From: Candidatus Stahliibacteriota bacterium CG08_land_8_20_14_0_20_40_26
GTDB lineage: Bacteria > Hydrothermota > UBA3073
DNA: 5,406 nucleotides
Direction of reading: 5' to 3'
Assembly: GCA_002774315.1 (NCBI GenBank)
Contig: PEYP01000077.1
Span: 1 to 5,406, forward strand
This document shows, piece after piece, positions 5,392 to 5,406 of the stretch. The position numbers were made by a program, and so were the translations under genes. A model generated the notes under the pieces. That model did not search any database. It was not told the origin of the DNA and worked only from the letters and a program-made list of their open reading frames with translations. The stretch's first letter is position 1, and the number at the start of each line of letters is the position of its first letter.

Positions 5392-5406
5392 AGCGATATT
5401 GGGTAG

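Overview
The window looks like a bacterial chromosome segment from a moderately AT-rich organism. Arg is mostly AGA/AGG and Ile is often ATA. The intergenic spaces hold short-period repeats of a kind I associate with uncultured, metagenome-derived lineages. I cannot place the phylum from this sequence. An intact UvrA and a lipobox-bearing lipoprotein establish a bacterium with a cell envelope; a Gram-negative type is an inference.

Layout. Positions 1-205 (minus) hold the start of a small coiled-coil lipoprotein that runs off the left edge. Positions 206-621 are an intergenic region with two divergent promoters, each a perfect TTGACA-N17-TATAAT match. One faces left to the lipoprotein (346-374) and one faces right to uvrA (473-501). 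The lipoprotein leader contains a nested inverted-repeat element (221-300) and a 13-bp palindrome. The uvrA leader is almost entirely 7-base tandem repeats of two successive kinds and has no Shine-Dalgarno sequence. Positions 622-3402 encode a complete UvrA (926 aa), the damage-sensing ATPase of nucleotide excision repair. A third heptad array (3399-3440) begins inside the uvrA stop codon and fills most of the 50-bp gap to the next gene.

Positions 3453-5335 are the broken remains of a large MalT-like (STAND ATPase) transcriptional activator. Three pieces lie in three successive reading frames: the ATPase domain, the FRYHHL/TPR sensor part, and a C-terminal BTAD domain. At each frame change a conserved block is missing: the rest of the ATPase-associated helical/winged region at about 4041-4048, and the DNA-binding winged helix at about 4968-4976. 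Two internal deletions, each ending out of frame, explain this better than point frameshifts. The remnant ends in a REP-like palindromic element (5327-5391) that supplies its stop codon.

The intact genes do not form an obvious pathway. The lipoprotein is divergently transcribed from uvrA, and the regulator remnant is probably read through from the uvrA promoter. I see no clear new system. The most unusual content is the repeat architecture around uvrA and the doubly deleted regulator.
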